A DNA stretch of 64,000 nucleotides from Lycium barbarum (Eukaryota; Streptophyta; Magnoliopsida; Solanales; Solanaceae): assembly GCF_019175385.1 (NCBI RefSeq), contig NC_083344.1, positions 30,072,231 through 30,136,230 on the forward strand. The letters run 5' to 3'. The translations under genes were made by a program, and so were the position numbers. The notes beneath the pieces were generated by a model. It was given only the letters and a program-made list of their open reading frames with translations. It had not been told where the DNA came from and did no database searches. This document shows, in pieces, positions 1-9,931 of this stretch (its first letter is position 1; the number at the start of each line of letters is the position of its first letter).

Positions 1-117
1 ACTCTAAGAAAGACTTACGAAAGCTCCCGAAGATAGGGGAAATAATATCTAAGTAATGATAGAAATAGTGGTGTTCAGACACTCTAATTATTACACTTCA
101 TTTATTGCATACATACC

Positions 118-1677
118 TTATAGTGCCGGCGCTTCCTCTTGTACCTCTCCTGGGGTTTGGAATAAGTGTGGATACCTGGATTTCATTTTCTCTTCCGCTT
201 CCCAAGTCATCTCTTCTCGATTGCTATTCCGCCATAAGACCTTAATTGAAGCCACTTCTTTGTTTCGAAGTCTTTGTACTTGCCTATCTAAGATGGCAAT
301 GGGTACTTATTCATATGCCAACGTTTCTGTGACTTGCACATCATCTATCGAAACAATTCTCTTGGGATTTTCAACACACTTACAGAGCATTGAGACATGA
401 AAAACTGGGTGAACTGATTCAAGCTCGGAAGGCAAGTCCAATTCATATGCTACTTGGCCCACCTTACGGATAATTTTATAGGGTCCAATGTAGCGAGGAC
501 TCAATTTTCCTTTCTTGCCAAATCTCATTATTCCTTTCATTGGCAACACCTTCAAAAATGTCCAATCATCAACCTGAAATTCCAAGTCTCGCCGGCGATT
601 ATGCGCATAAGATTTTTGGCGGCTTTGAGCTGTCAACAATCGATCCCGGATCACTTTGACTTTTTGTACCGCTTGCTGAATCAATTTAGGGCCTATTAAC
701 TGTACTTCCCCTATTTCGATCCATCCAATTGGGGACCTACACTTTCTTCCATATAGGGCTTCATACGGAGCCATTTGGATACTGGAATGGTAGCTATTAT
801 TGTAAGCGAACTCAATAAGGGGTAGGTGATCATCCCCACTACCACTGAAATCTAGCACACATGCTCGGAGCATATCTTCCAAGGTCTGAATAGTACGTTC
901 GGCTTGTCCATCGATCGGTGGATGAAACGCCGTGCTAAGCTTCACCTGGGTACCTAGACCTTCTTGAAAAGATTTCCAGAATTTAGCTGTGAACTGTGTT
1001 CCTCTATCTGTAATAATGGATAATGGAACACCATGAAGTTGCACAATTTCCTTGAGATACAACCTCGCATAATCTTCTGCGGAGTATGTGGTCCTGACTG
1101 GAAGAAAATGAGATGCCTTTGTTAATCGGTCCACAATTACCCATATGGAATCATACTTGCCACGGGAACAGGGCAATCCTATAATAAAATCCATATTGAA
1201 AACCTCCCATTTCCACGTAAGGATTTCCATTACTTGCGATAATCCTCCTGGCTTTTGATGTTCAATCTTTACTTGCTGGCAATTTGGGCATTGGGCCACA
1301 AATTCTGCTATGTCTCTCTTCATGCCATCCCACCAATATATCAATTTGAGATCGTGGTACATTTTTGTTCCACCCGGGTGAATAGAATACCGAGAGTAAT
1401 GGGCTTCTTCTAGAATTCGTCGGCGCAATTCTGTAACATTCGGAACACATAGCCTGCCACGGTATCTAAGGACCTCATCCATCGAAGTTTTAAATGGAGA
1501 TCTCTTTTTTTCATGAAACGTGTCTCTGTAGTGGCTCAACCGCGGATCTTCATACTGACGCTCTTTCACTTCCACATTCAGAGACAAAACCATGGGATCA
1601 TTAATACCAATCCCTGCACTACCCGAATCTACCACACGCACCCCAAGATTAGCTAGCTGGTAAAGCTCATGAACCAT
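118..1677 (-). pseudogene. Element A integrase and chromodomain
   Basis: C-terminal part of the pol polyprotein, which would insert retrotransposon cDNA into the chromosome. The frame from 1677 to 307 shows the HHCC zinc-binding region (HYSRYSIHPGG, then CPNCQQ). It then shows the DDE core: D in MDFIIGLP, D in IITDRGTQF, E in [11 protein letters not shown]. The GPY/F module follows ([13 protein letters not shown]). A TAA stop at 304-306 falls just before the chromodomain. After it the same frame continues with VPIAILDRQ and the chromodomain tail, ending at a natural stop at 118-120. The chromodomain would bind histone marks and direct insertion. The stop, and others upstream, make it a pseudogene. 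Confidence 0.9.
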
Positions 1678-2313
1678 TTATTTCCTTCCCGAGGGAACTT
1701 CACATAAACTGCCCATTGATCGGCGGCTAAGCGCATCGGCTACTACATTTGCTTTTCCAGGGTGATACAAAATATTCACATTATAATCTTTCAACAATTC
1801 TAACCACCGCCTCTGCTGCAGATTTGACTCCTTCTGCTTGAAAATGTATTGAAGGCTCTTGTAGTCTGTATAGATGGCAACATGTACGCCATACAAGTAA
1901 TGTCTCCATATCTTCAATGCATGAACAACTGCAGCCAATTCAAGATCGTGAATTGGATAGTTCTTTTCATGCTTCCGCAGCTGTCTCGAGGCATAAGCAA
2001 TAACATTACCGTGCTGCATCAATATACATCCCAACCCAACACCGGAAGCGTCACAATACACCACATACCCATCTGATCCTTCTGGAAGTGTTAAGACTGG
2101 AGCTGAGGTTAATCTGTCCTTCAACCCTTGGAAACTGCGTTCACAAGCATCATCCCATTGAAATTTAGCTGACTTCTGGGTTAGTTTCGTCAACGGGGTT
2201 GAAATAGATGACAAGCCCTCTACGAATCTTCTGTAATAGCCTGCCAATCCCAGAAAACTACGAACTTCTGTATGTGTCGTAGGCCTTAGCCAATTCTTTA
2301 CCGCTCCAATTTT
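1678..2313 (-). pseudogene. Element A RNase H domain
   Basis: RNase H, which removes the RNA strand during reverse transcription. The open stretch 1678-2247 begins in the RT-RNase H connection ([20 protein letters not shown]). It holds the first catalytic Asp in [11 protein letters not shown] and a later one in [11 protein letters not shown], and ends near [11 protein letters not shown]. An in-frame TAA at the end of this stretch separates it from the integrase frame. The connection to RT at 2248-2313 is also broken by a stop at 2314-2316. It sits in normal order between RT and integrase. Confidence 0.88.
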
Positions 2314-2935
2314 CTAAGTATCAACTCGAATACCATAATCTGAAATCACATGGCCCAGAAATGTTACGGAATTTAGCCAAAACTCGCACTTTGAAAATTT
2401 TGAATATAGTTCTTGTGCTCGAAGAATTCCAAGTACGATACGCAAATAATCGGCATGTTCTGATTCTGTGCGAGAATACACCAGAATATCATCAATGAAT
2501 ACTATCACAAACAAGTCCAAGAGTGGCCTGAACACATTATTCATCAAATTAATAAACACGGCCGGAGCATTAGTCAACCCAAACGACATCACCCGGAATT
2601 CATAGTGGCCATATCTTATTCTGAAAGCTGTTTTTGGAATATCTTCTTCTCTAACCCTCACTTGATAATGACCCGACCTCAAGTCTCTTTTAGAAAACCA
2701 CTTGGCACCCTGTAGTTGATCAAATAAATCATCAATCCTGGGAGAGGATATTTATTCTTTATCGTCACCTTGTTCAACTGCCTATAACTGATGCACATTC
2801 GTAGGGAGACGTCTTTTTTTCTCACAAACAAGACTGGTGCTGCCCACGGCGATGAGCTGGGTCTAATAAACCCCTTTTCAAGCAAATCCTTTAATTGCGC
2901 CTTTAGCTCTTTCAATTATGTCGGAGCAATTCGAT
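2314..2935 (-). pseudogene. Element A reverse transcriptase
   Basis: Two overlapping open pieces make up the RT. The N-terminal piece (2679-2915) has [21 protein letters not shown] and a [19 protein letters not shown] segment. The C-terminal piece (2314-2682) has [20 protein letters not shown], the catalytic FIDDILVYS and [14 protein letters not shown]. The pieces are in different frames, so there is a frameshift near 2680. The second catalytic residue pair is intact, but the enzyme could not be made as one chain. The fingers-palm order matches other Ty3/gypsy RTs. Confidence 0.9.
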
Positions 2936-3650
2936 AAGGAGGAATAGAAATAGGCTTGGTGTCCAGCAACACATTAATGGCGAAGTCAATTTCTCTTTCT
3001 AGAGGAAGGCCTAGAAGTTCATCTAGGAATACGTCCGGAAATTCATTTATTACCGGAACAGATTGGAAAGCTGGCGACTTTGCTTCGACATCCTGAACTC
3101 AGACTAGATGATAAATGTAGCCTTTGGCTATCATCTTTCTTGCCTTGATATAGGAAATAAACCTACCTCTTGGAGACGTTGTATAACCCTTCCATTCAAG
3201 CACGGGTTCTCCCAGAAATTGAAATCGAACTATTTCATCCGGCAATCAACATTAGCATAGCATGGGGCCAACCAGTCCATACCCATAATCATATCAAATT
3301 CTAACATTTCAAGCTCAACTAGATCAGTTTTAGTTTAGCGATCACGTATCACTATCACACAATTTTTATACACTTGTCTAGCTATCACGGGATCACCAAC
3401 CAGAGTAGATGCCTCAAACGGTTGGATTGTCTCAGGTTTCACCCCCAATGCGACCAGCAACGTATGGGGTAAAATAGGAAAAAGTAGAACCCGGATCTAT
3501 CAAGGCATACACAGCATAGGAAAATATGCATAATGTACCTGTAACCACATCGGGGGAGAACTCAAGATCTTGTTGTCCGGCTAATGCATATATACAGGGC
3601 TGAGTGGCACCTGAAGTAGATGATCCCCCTCGGCCTCTACCTCGGCCCAA
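2936..3650 (-). pseudogene. Element A protease and linker to RT
   Basis: Aspartic protease that would cut the polyprotein. The open piece 3432-3650 has a Gly/Arg-rich start, then IYALAGQQDLEFSPDVVTGTL and the active-site loop ALIDPGSTFSYFTP, where DPG replaces the commoner DSG. After a stop the frame resumes and shows the MGMDWL signature around 3260-3300, then a linker that leads into RT. Several stops and frame changes lie between 2936 and 3430. It overlaps the decayed end of gag upstream. Confidence 0.82.
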
Positions 3651-4884
3651 TGGAATCTAATGAGTCGGCTGTTGATCCTGTGGGATGAATCCCCACTCTA
3701 CCGCTCGTTGACGGGAAGTCTCGCATCATATGCCCAACCTAGCCATAGGTATAGCAAGCATCCGAACCTTGGCGACACTGTCCAGAATGTAGTCTACCAC
3801 ACTAGCTGCATCGCGATACGGAGGGTCTCCTCTGACTGTAATCTTCCCTGAACTGAGAATCTGAGACCCTCGAACTCTGACCCGGTCCTAAACGAAAGGA
3901 GCGATCAAATCTCCTACCCGTGAATCGAGGAGGTGCACTAGTCACCGACTGGCCTGAATGTTGGGAATCAGTCTACCTCGATCCCCCTCTATAATCACTA
4001 CCTGCCCCCATAGATCTGGCCCTCTTGCTTTGTCTTCTATCAATATCACGATCACCTCTTGGCAGCGGCTGTCGTCCCTCTAAGTTCTGGGCATGGGCTT
4101 GTATTCGGGAAATATCCATCCCTTCTTGTAGCGAAGCCGTCAAGCAGTCCTTGAACAAATGTGGCCCCAAGCCACTCACAAACCTGTGCACCCTATCTCC
4201 CATATCGGTCACCATAGTCGAGGCATACCTAGCCAAGGAATTAAATTGCAGGCTATACTCCCGAGCACTCATATTCCCTTGCTTCAAATTTAGAAGTCTG
4301 TCCGCTCTAGCTCGGCGGACCTCAGGTGGCAAATAATGGCGGATGAAGGCATCGACGAATTCTTTCCAAACCGGAAGAGGCGCATTATCTCCTCTTGATA
4401 AGACCCAGTTATTATACCATAAGACTGCCACATCCCGGAGTCGATAAGATGCCAACTCTACGGATTCAATTTCGGAGGCTTGGACAATCCTTAACGTTCT
4501 CAACATCTCATCAATGAAACCTTGCGGGTCTTCATCCGGCTTTGACCCGAAAAACTCCGGAGGATTTATACTCGTAAAATCATGGGCTCTGGTACTGGCT
4601 GATCGATCACTTGGGCCCGTATTCTGCCACTATGCCTGAGCGGCAACCAACTGTGTCAATAGATGTATAGCCTCTGTCATTTGTTGACCCGAATCAACTA
4701 GTGGAGAGATTGGAGCTGGAGCTCCTCTTTGTTCTTCCACATTAGGCGGGGTGGAGGAAGTATTAGATAAGGCCTCATTATGTGATTCGCCTTCTTCTAT
4801 ATCCGTTGGCGGTTCTCTTACTACTCGCCTGTTTGTCGTGGTCTTGCCCTTTTGGGCTGCTGTAGCTTTTCCCTTTGGCGGCAT
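3651..4884 (-). pseudogene. Element A gag with damaged zinc knuckle
   Basis: Capsid/nucleocapsid protein. The start chosen is the ATG at 4884-4882 (MPPKGKATAAQKGK), because element B has a matching MPVKRKATAAQ start; an ATG four codons upstream is also possible. The gag core runs from LRTLRIVQASEIESVELASYRL to DRVHRFVSGLGPHLFKD. A single TAG at 4627-4629 interrupts an otherwise continuous frame down to 3973. The zinc knuckle near 3730-3790 has decayed: CYTYG, stop, VGHMMRDF keeps the first Cys and the His but has lost the second and third Cys. The protein could not bind RNA normally. Confidence 0.88.
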
Positions 4885-4937
4885 TTCTGAAATCACAACA
4901 CACTATTAGGGAGGGTAAAATCTTATACACGGCTCTA

Positions 4938-4947
4938 TCGCACGATC
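4938..4947 (-). promoter_or_regulatory. Leader palindrome of element A
   Basis: ATCGCACGAT (ATCG, CA, CGAT) lies in the untranslated leader between PBS and gag. The same block occurs in LARD and B at similar distance from the PBS, and with one change in H. A packaging or dimer-start role is inference. Confidence 0.5.
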
Positions 4948-5073
4948 TCATAAGAAGAAAGATGGTCATTTTCCTAAATGCCCTGTAGCCTCTTGTTTAA
5001 TAACGTGGAGCGTAACACACCATAAACAAGACTTTACTAGACACGGCTCGTAGACACTTCCTAGGACTGAACT

Positions 5074-5085
5074 GCTCTGATACCA
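5074..5085 (-). promoter_or_regulatory. Primer-binding site of element A (tRNA-iMet)
   Basis: GCTCTGATACCA on the plus strand is TGGTATCAGAGC on the element strand, the plant initiator-Met primer site. It sits four bases from the LTR edge at 5090, which fixes the LTR boundary. Confidence 0.93.
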
Positions 5086-5089
5086 CTTC

Positions 5090-6431
5090 TGTCACGACAC
5101 GACCAGGGGCCGCGACGGGTACCCGGGGTAGCCACCGAGCACCCCTCATTCTACTGCTTATCATACTCATTGAACGTCATTTTATCAAAATTATTCTCAA
5201 GTTATAAGAAAATTATCTTTCATTCGAAGATATAAATAGTTTTATATGCACAAGCCTTTTGGTCATTGAAATAGTATATACATATATATATATATATATG
5301 CATGGTAGCAACCTCGTGAGACCATTTTACCCACACTGCGTATCTACGAGCCTCTACTAGAGTACTAGACATATGCACGGGAAAGGACCCCGTCGTGCCC
5401 AAAACATACATGTACACAAAAAGGATAACCATAAGCACCTCCGGAACAATGGAGTGCCCTCAAGCAGCTAACAGCTCCTACGAGTCTGGAGAAAGATCAC
5501 CTCCCTGTCTACCTGTGGGCATGAACACAACGTCCAAAGAAAATGGACGTCAGTACGAACATTGTACTGAGTATGAGAAGCAAAAACAATAATATCACAC
5601 CAATGATGTAAAGGAAGCATCAATAAGGAACATCTGCATCTGACTGTCCAATGGAAAAGGAGTGATACATGCTGGCTTATTCATAGTCATCATCATATCA
5701 CATATACATAAATATATAAACTGCCTGTCCATATCGGATCGGTGTGATAATCGTGAGCCTGTGTCCAGGCCTCCCGTGTCCGGGGTATCATCTCATGCCA
5801 CCCACTAGTGGTGTCTGGCCATGTTGTATAGCTGCCCGCCTTGGCAGTGACTGCCCAGCCAATTAGGCGCGGTGTTATATAATCATCATAATACACTCAT
5901 CATAGTGCATGTATAAAGAGTCAAAGACAACTATGCTTTATCGGGGTGACGTGTGGTCGTGATCCCCCGATTTCCTTATGGAGCACTCATTAACATCCTG
6001 CCTCACCTTGAAGGGAATAGTATATGAGGTGAGTGTAAGCAATAATGAAATCATGGACGTTTTAGGAATATCATATCATGAACATCTACAACTTCTCTAC
6101 TTTAACTCATTTCCTTGTGTAGCTAATTAGGGATATCGGTTCATATCATTGCGGAACTTAAGAGATTCATGGAGAAGAAAGAAAGTCATACTATAGGATT
6201 CATGCCATAGAAGGAAAGGAATAGCCTCACATACCTTTTGCGCTTGAACCCCCCTTTTCGCAAAACTGCGGTGAAGTTTTATTTAACGAGCTTTTCTCCC
6301 TTGCCCTTAACTTCTTTGGAATCTTAATTAGAATTATTAAGTATCCCTTCTTACTTCTATGGACATCATGTTCACCTTAACTTACGTTAGTCCCTTCTCC
6401 GCTCAGCAACCCAAAGTTCCGAGGTGTAACA
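5090..6431 (-). repeat. 5' LTR of element A
   Basis: Begins TGTCACGAC next to the PBS and ends GAGGTGTAACA, giving TG...CA ends on the element strand. It is 1342 bp, much shorter than related solo LTR D (2506 bp), so it is deleted or a short subfamily. It contains the three-hairpin module (5513-5570) and the splice-donor-like block (about 6201-6239). Confidence 0.88.
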
Positions 6432-7373
6432 GTAATCTTTATAGACTTATGTATTGTTACCACATGAGTCTCAGTCTAGAAATTCAGTATGCTAAAAAAC
6501 AGTCTGTGTTTTCAATTCGGTCCAGCATGTCTATTTCAGTTCAGCATTGTTCATTGTTATTATGGTCTCAGTCCTTATTAATTAACCATAATTAAACATA
6601 TGTGATTTTGCCCAAGGGCACAGCACAGTCTTGTGTATACGTATACATGGCCGAGGCCATTGACTGACGCACTACTAGGCCAAGGCCATAGCGTGCATTT
6701 ATTATTGGGTTGAGGCCCCACATATACAAACACAGATAATACAGATGATTCAGATACATAGCAGGGAGTAGTCATATCTCTAGTTCCTTGCTATTACAGT
6801 TACAGTTATCAGTTTCAGTTTCAGTTTCAGTATTTTATTGCTTCAGTTTCTTTACATACCAGTACAATTCAAATGTGCTGATGTCCCTTTTATTGCTTGG
6901 GGGCCTGCATCTCGCGATGCAGGCAACGATATACAGGTTGACGACTCACCTCTTTAGGGGAGTGCATATATCAGCTACTAGTGAGCCCCAAATTCCTTCG
7001 GGGCGTTGTCAGCTATCTAGTTATTTCAGATTATAGACAACTCGATTATTAAGTATTCTTAGAGGCTTCATAGACACAGTTCTGACAGTCAGATATTTGT
7101 TATGTTACTCTTGTTGACAGTTATACTAAGTTGTTCAGTTGTTTTGGTTTAGCCATGTTGGCTACTTTCATATATTTTCAGATTGTCTAAGTATTTCCGC
7201 ATTATGATATTTTAGTCAGACTTTTAGTTAATCAGCATGTGTTAGTTTTATTTTATAAGTCAGTTATGTTTTGGTATCACATGTTGATTCAGCCAGCCAG
7301 TTGGCTCGCTTGGTCACATGCAGTCAGGCATCGGGTGCCGTGTTATGTCCAGGCCTAGGTTTAGGGCGTGATA
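6432..7373 (+). repeat. Plus-strand LTR fragment Z, unrelated type
   Basis: Non-coding sequence ending TTTAGGGCGTGATA, which resembles the 3' end of an LTR in plus orientation. It abuts the gag of element Y, into which it seems to have inserted; element A then inserted into Z. It holds a perfect hairpin at 6903-6924 (arms GCCTGCATC and GATGCAGGC) and a CAGTTT-rich run near 6790-6830. No second end is visible. Confidence 0.55.
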
Positions 7374-7594
7374 ACGTTGCTGCTGAGCCGCAACCAATGC
7401 AGTCAATATTTGAATAGCCATATGCATAGTACCAATCTCTGGCACACCCATAACTGGAACAGTATGAGCAGGCGGTGCTGGAGGTAGTGCGTGATTCCCA
7501 ACATTTTTTTCGTTACTAGCATTCGCGCCCCCAACATTTGGTTAACTCCTGCGGGACGTCCTCGGTTACCATTTGTGGATCGCGCCAGAGCCAT
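7374..7594 (-). pseudogene. Element Y gag N-terminus, frameshifted fragment
   Basis: From the ATG at 7594-7592 the frame reads MALARSTNGNRGRPAGVNQ. A one-base frameshift then puts the rest in another frame, which reads HALPPAPPAHTVPVMGVPE and ends LTALVAAQQQRY at the boundary with Z. The pattern (short basic start, proline-rich stretch, LTALVAAQ helix) matches gag N-termini of plant gypsy elements. It lies about 210 bases after the Y primer site, as expected. The rest of Y would be left of Z and A, outside the window. Confidence 0.72.
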
Positions 7595-7805
7595 TTCTAC
7601 ATGGCACGAATTAACGAGCGAATTAGAACGATCCTAAAAGGACTTTAAGCTCTACAACACAATCTAGAATCAAGAAGAATAGGAAACACCTATGAATGTC
7701 CTAGGAGTTTCTTAGTCATGCAGGTGATCAGGCTGCACAAGGAAAACTCCACTAGACACAGCTCCACAGACACCGACAATGATCCTAGGACATATTTAAA
7801 CCTAA

Positions 7806-7817
7806 GCTCTGATACCA
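7806..7817 (-). promoter_or_regulatory. Primer-binding site of element Y (tRNA-iMet)
   Basis: GCTCTGATACCA four bases from the TGTCACGCC start of the Y LTR. Same primer type as A, B, H and LARD. Confidence 0.9.
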
Positions 7818-7821
7818 AGCT

Positions 7822-9756
7822 TGTCACGCCCCAAAACCTACCCTAGATGTGACCGGCATCCAACGTCATTAAGAACATCGGAAGAACCTAAAAGATGCAC
7901 AATGACACTTGCACCAGCCAGGTTAAATAATCACCTCCAACAGTTTATAAAATAAATTTAAACAAGTCTTGATGTAAGAATAAAATAAGCGGAAGTCTTT
8001 ATAATTTAAATAATTCAACAAAAACATGATAATGTGTCTGAAAGAGTTAAATAACAACTCTTCTTCTGCTCACATTCGAATGTATACTAAGGAGCTTCTA
8101 AGAATAAGGAATAAACGTCTAACTCATCGGAACGCAACCCGGAGAATAATATAAATAAATGGAATCAATAAATGGGGTGTCCCACGAACAAGCATGTGGG
8201 CTTACCAATCAGCAGCATCAGCAAGTTGTCCTAAATGTTCTGAATGTTACGAACCTGCTCTTCTTCGTCACCTAACATACCATCAAAAACAACAATGGTA
8301 TACCTGAGTACTTCGTACTCAGTGAATGCTGTGGGGACAGCAAGTGATATGAACATAACGTGTAATAACATATAAAGAAATCAGTACTGAGGATAGTGTG
8401 ACACAATATCGAAACAGTTATTCAGCTTGTTTATCTCAATGGAAGACAATTATCGAAAACAGGTTATAAAGTCCTTGTCAAGTTCCAACCTCCAAATATG
8501 CCATTTAAGTTGATCAAGATTATTAACAACAATTCCATTAAAAGATAGGAACATCACACTTGCCAATACAGGCCCAAAAATCAATCATAATGAAGGGATG
8601 ACCTTTGAGGTTCCCTAATCATAGCAGCACATCACACCGGAATATGAAATTTAACGGTGGCTATCCTTTCTCCCAAATAGCAAGGCATTATCACACTAGG
8701 ATCCATAGTGGCTACCCTTCTTCCATAGTAGCTAGGCAAAACACAACAACCAATTTTAATAGCATTGAAGACAATTAATAATTCATTTGTAATGTAGTCA
8801 CATCATCAATTGTCATTAAGGTTAAAGAACCTTGAATGAAATTTATACTTTCAACAATAGTTTCAAAAAGTGATTTTCATTGAAAATAAGATTTCAAAAG
8901 AGAGACATACCTTAATATGTTAAACGAAGTTTAACAATTCACTTTTCTAATGAAGAACACCCAAAACCCTAGCTTGAATCACTTTAGGAAGAATCATGTT
9001 GCAAACCCTTGTTGTGGGTGGTTGATAGGAGAATAACATGTTGTTCTAGGGTTTAGAGAATGACGAAAATCTATTTTTTAAAAGTTAATGGACGAACTTA
9101 TATAAATCCTAGATCGACAGGGTCCGTGCTTGGCACGAAAGTGGACGAAAAAAGCTGAAAGCTGATTTTTCCAGTCTCGCCACCATCCTCGCGAGGCACA
9201 GACTTGGGCGAGCTGAGAAAAATCACTCTCGCCTCGTTTTCTTGCCTTGGCCTCACTTTACTGGTTCGTGGCACTCAAAATAAGCCTAGCTCGTCCCATT
9301 TCTCGTGCAGCAAGACTTAGAAATTAGCCCGGAAGTCTACCAACTTATCTTGCTCGCTAAGGTTCGTGCTTGGAAAGACATGAAGACTAGTCGGGACAAG
9401 CTTCCTTCTTGAATTCCTATGCATGAAAAATCCTTAGTACGAACTCCATATCCGCCATACGAATCAACATACTCTCGAATTATGGGTGTGGCTTAGCTTA
9501 GAGGTACGAGAAGTTACAAACTACTTATCACCAAAATCATCCCGAAAGGTTTCACATAACAAAAATATGATACGCCAACTCTCATCTATTCATTCACACT
9601 TAACCCGAATCTGCGAAATGTTACACATCCTTTACTCATAAAATGTACTTAATAATGCTTCGTCCCTTATACTCCAAAGTTGTTTTACTTAGCCATAGTT
9701 CAACATACTTACGCTCAAATGTGATAAGTGCTTCTCCGCAAGTACGGGGTGTAACA
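7822..9756 (-). repeat. 5' LTR of element Y
   Basis: Starts TGTCACGCC beside the PBS and ends GGGTGTAACA, 1935 bp. It has inserted into the integrase of element X, which resumes at 9757. It carries a perfect 8-bp hairpin at 8304-8322 (CTGAGTAC and GTACTCAG around TTC) and a CATACCTTAA block near 8908. The family differs from A, B and H but matches the LTRs at 54490-58676. Confidence 0.83.
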
Positions 9757-9931
9757 ATAGGAAACCTGAATTGGAACAAAGTGAGATGACTTAGTCAACT
9801 GATCCACTATCACCCAAATAGAATCAAACTTGCCAAAGGTCTTCGGAAGACCCGTGACAAAATCCATGGTAATACTCTCCCACTTCCACTGGGGAATAGG
9901 CATCCTCTGAAGCACCCCACCGGGTCGCTGG
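9757..9931 (-). pseudogene. Element X integrase core, fragment 1
   Basis: On the minus strand this encodes the start of the integrase core: [20 protein letters not shown] with the first catalytic Asp, then [24 protein letters not shown]. The reading stops where the Y LTR begins. It continues directly from the zinc-binding part at 19194, across the LARD insertion. The wording differs from A, B and F, so X is a separate and apparently older chromovirus lineage. The remaining core and chromodomain are not in the window. Confidence 0.85.

Larger units (their letters stand above)
1..6431 (-). mobile_element. Element A: Ty3/gypsy chromovirus, 3' end outside window
   Basis: Read on the minus strand this runs 5' LTR (5090-6431), PBS, leader, gag, protease, RT, RNase H, integrase and chromodomain, the usual Ty3/gypsy order. 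The 3' LTR lies left of base 1, so the target duplication cannot be tested; the five bases right of the LTR are GTAAT. Stops and frame changes occur in every domain, so the copy is dead. The integrase and chromodomain place it with Tekay/Del chromoviruses. Confidence 0.93.
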
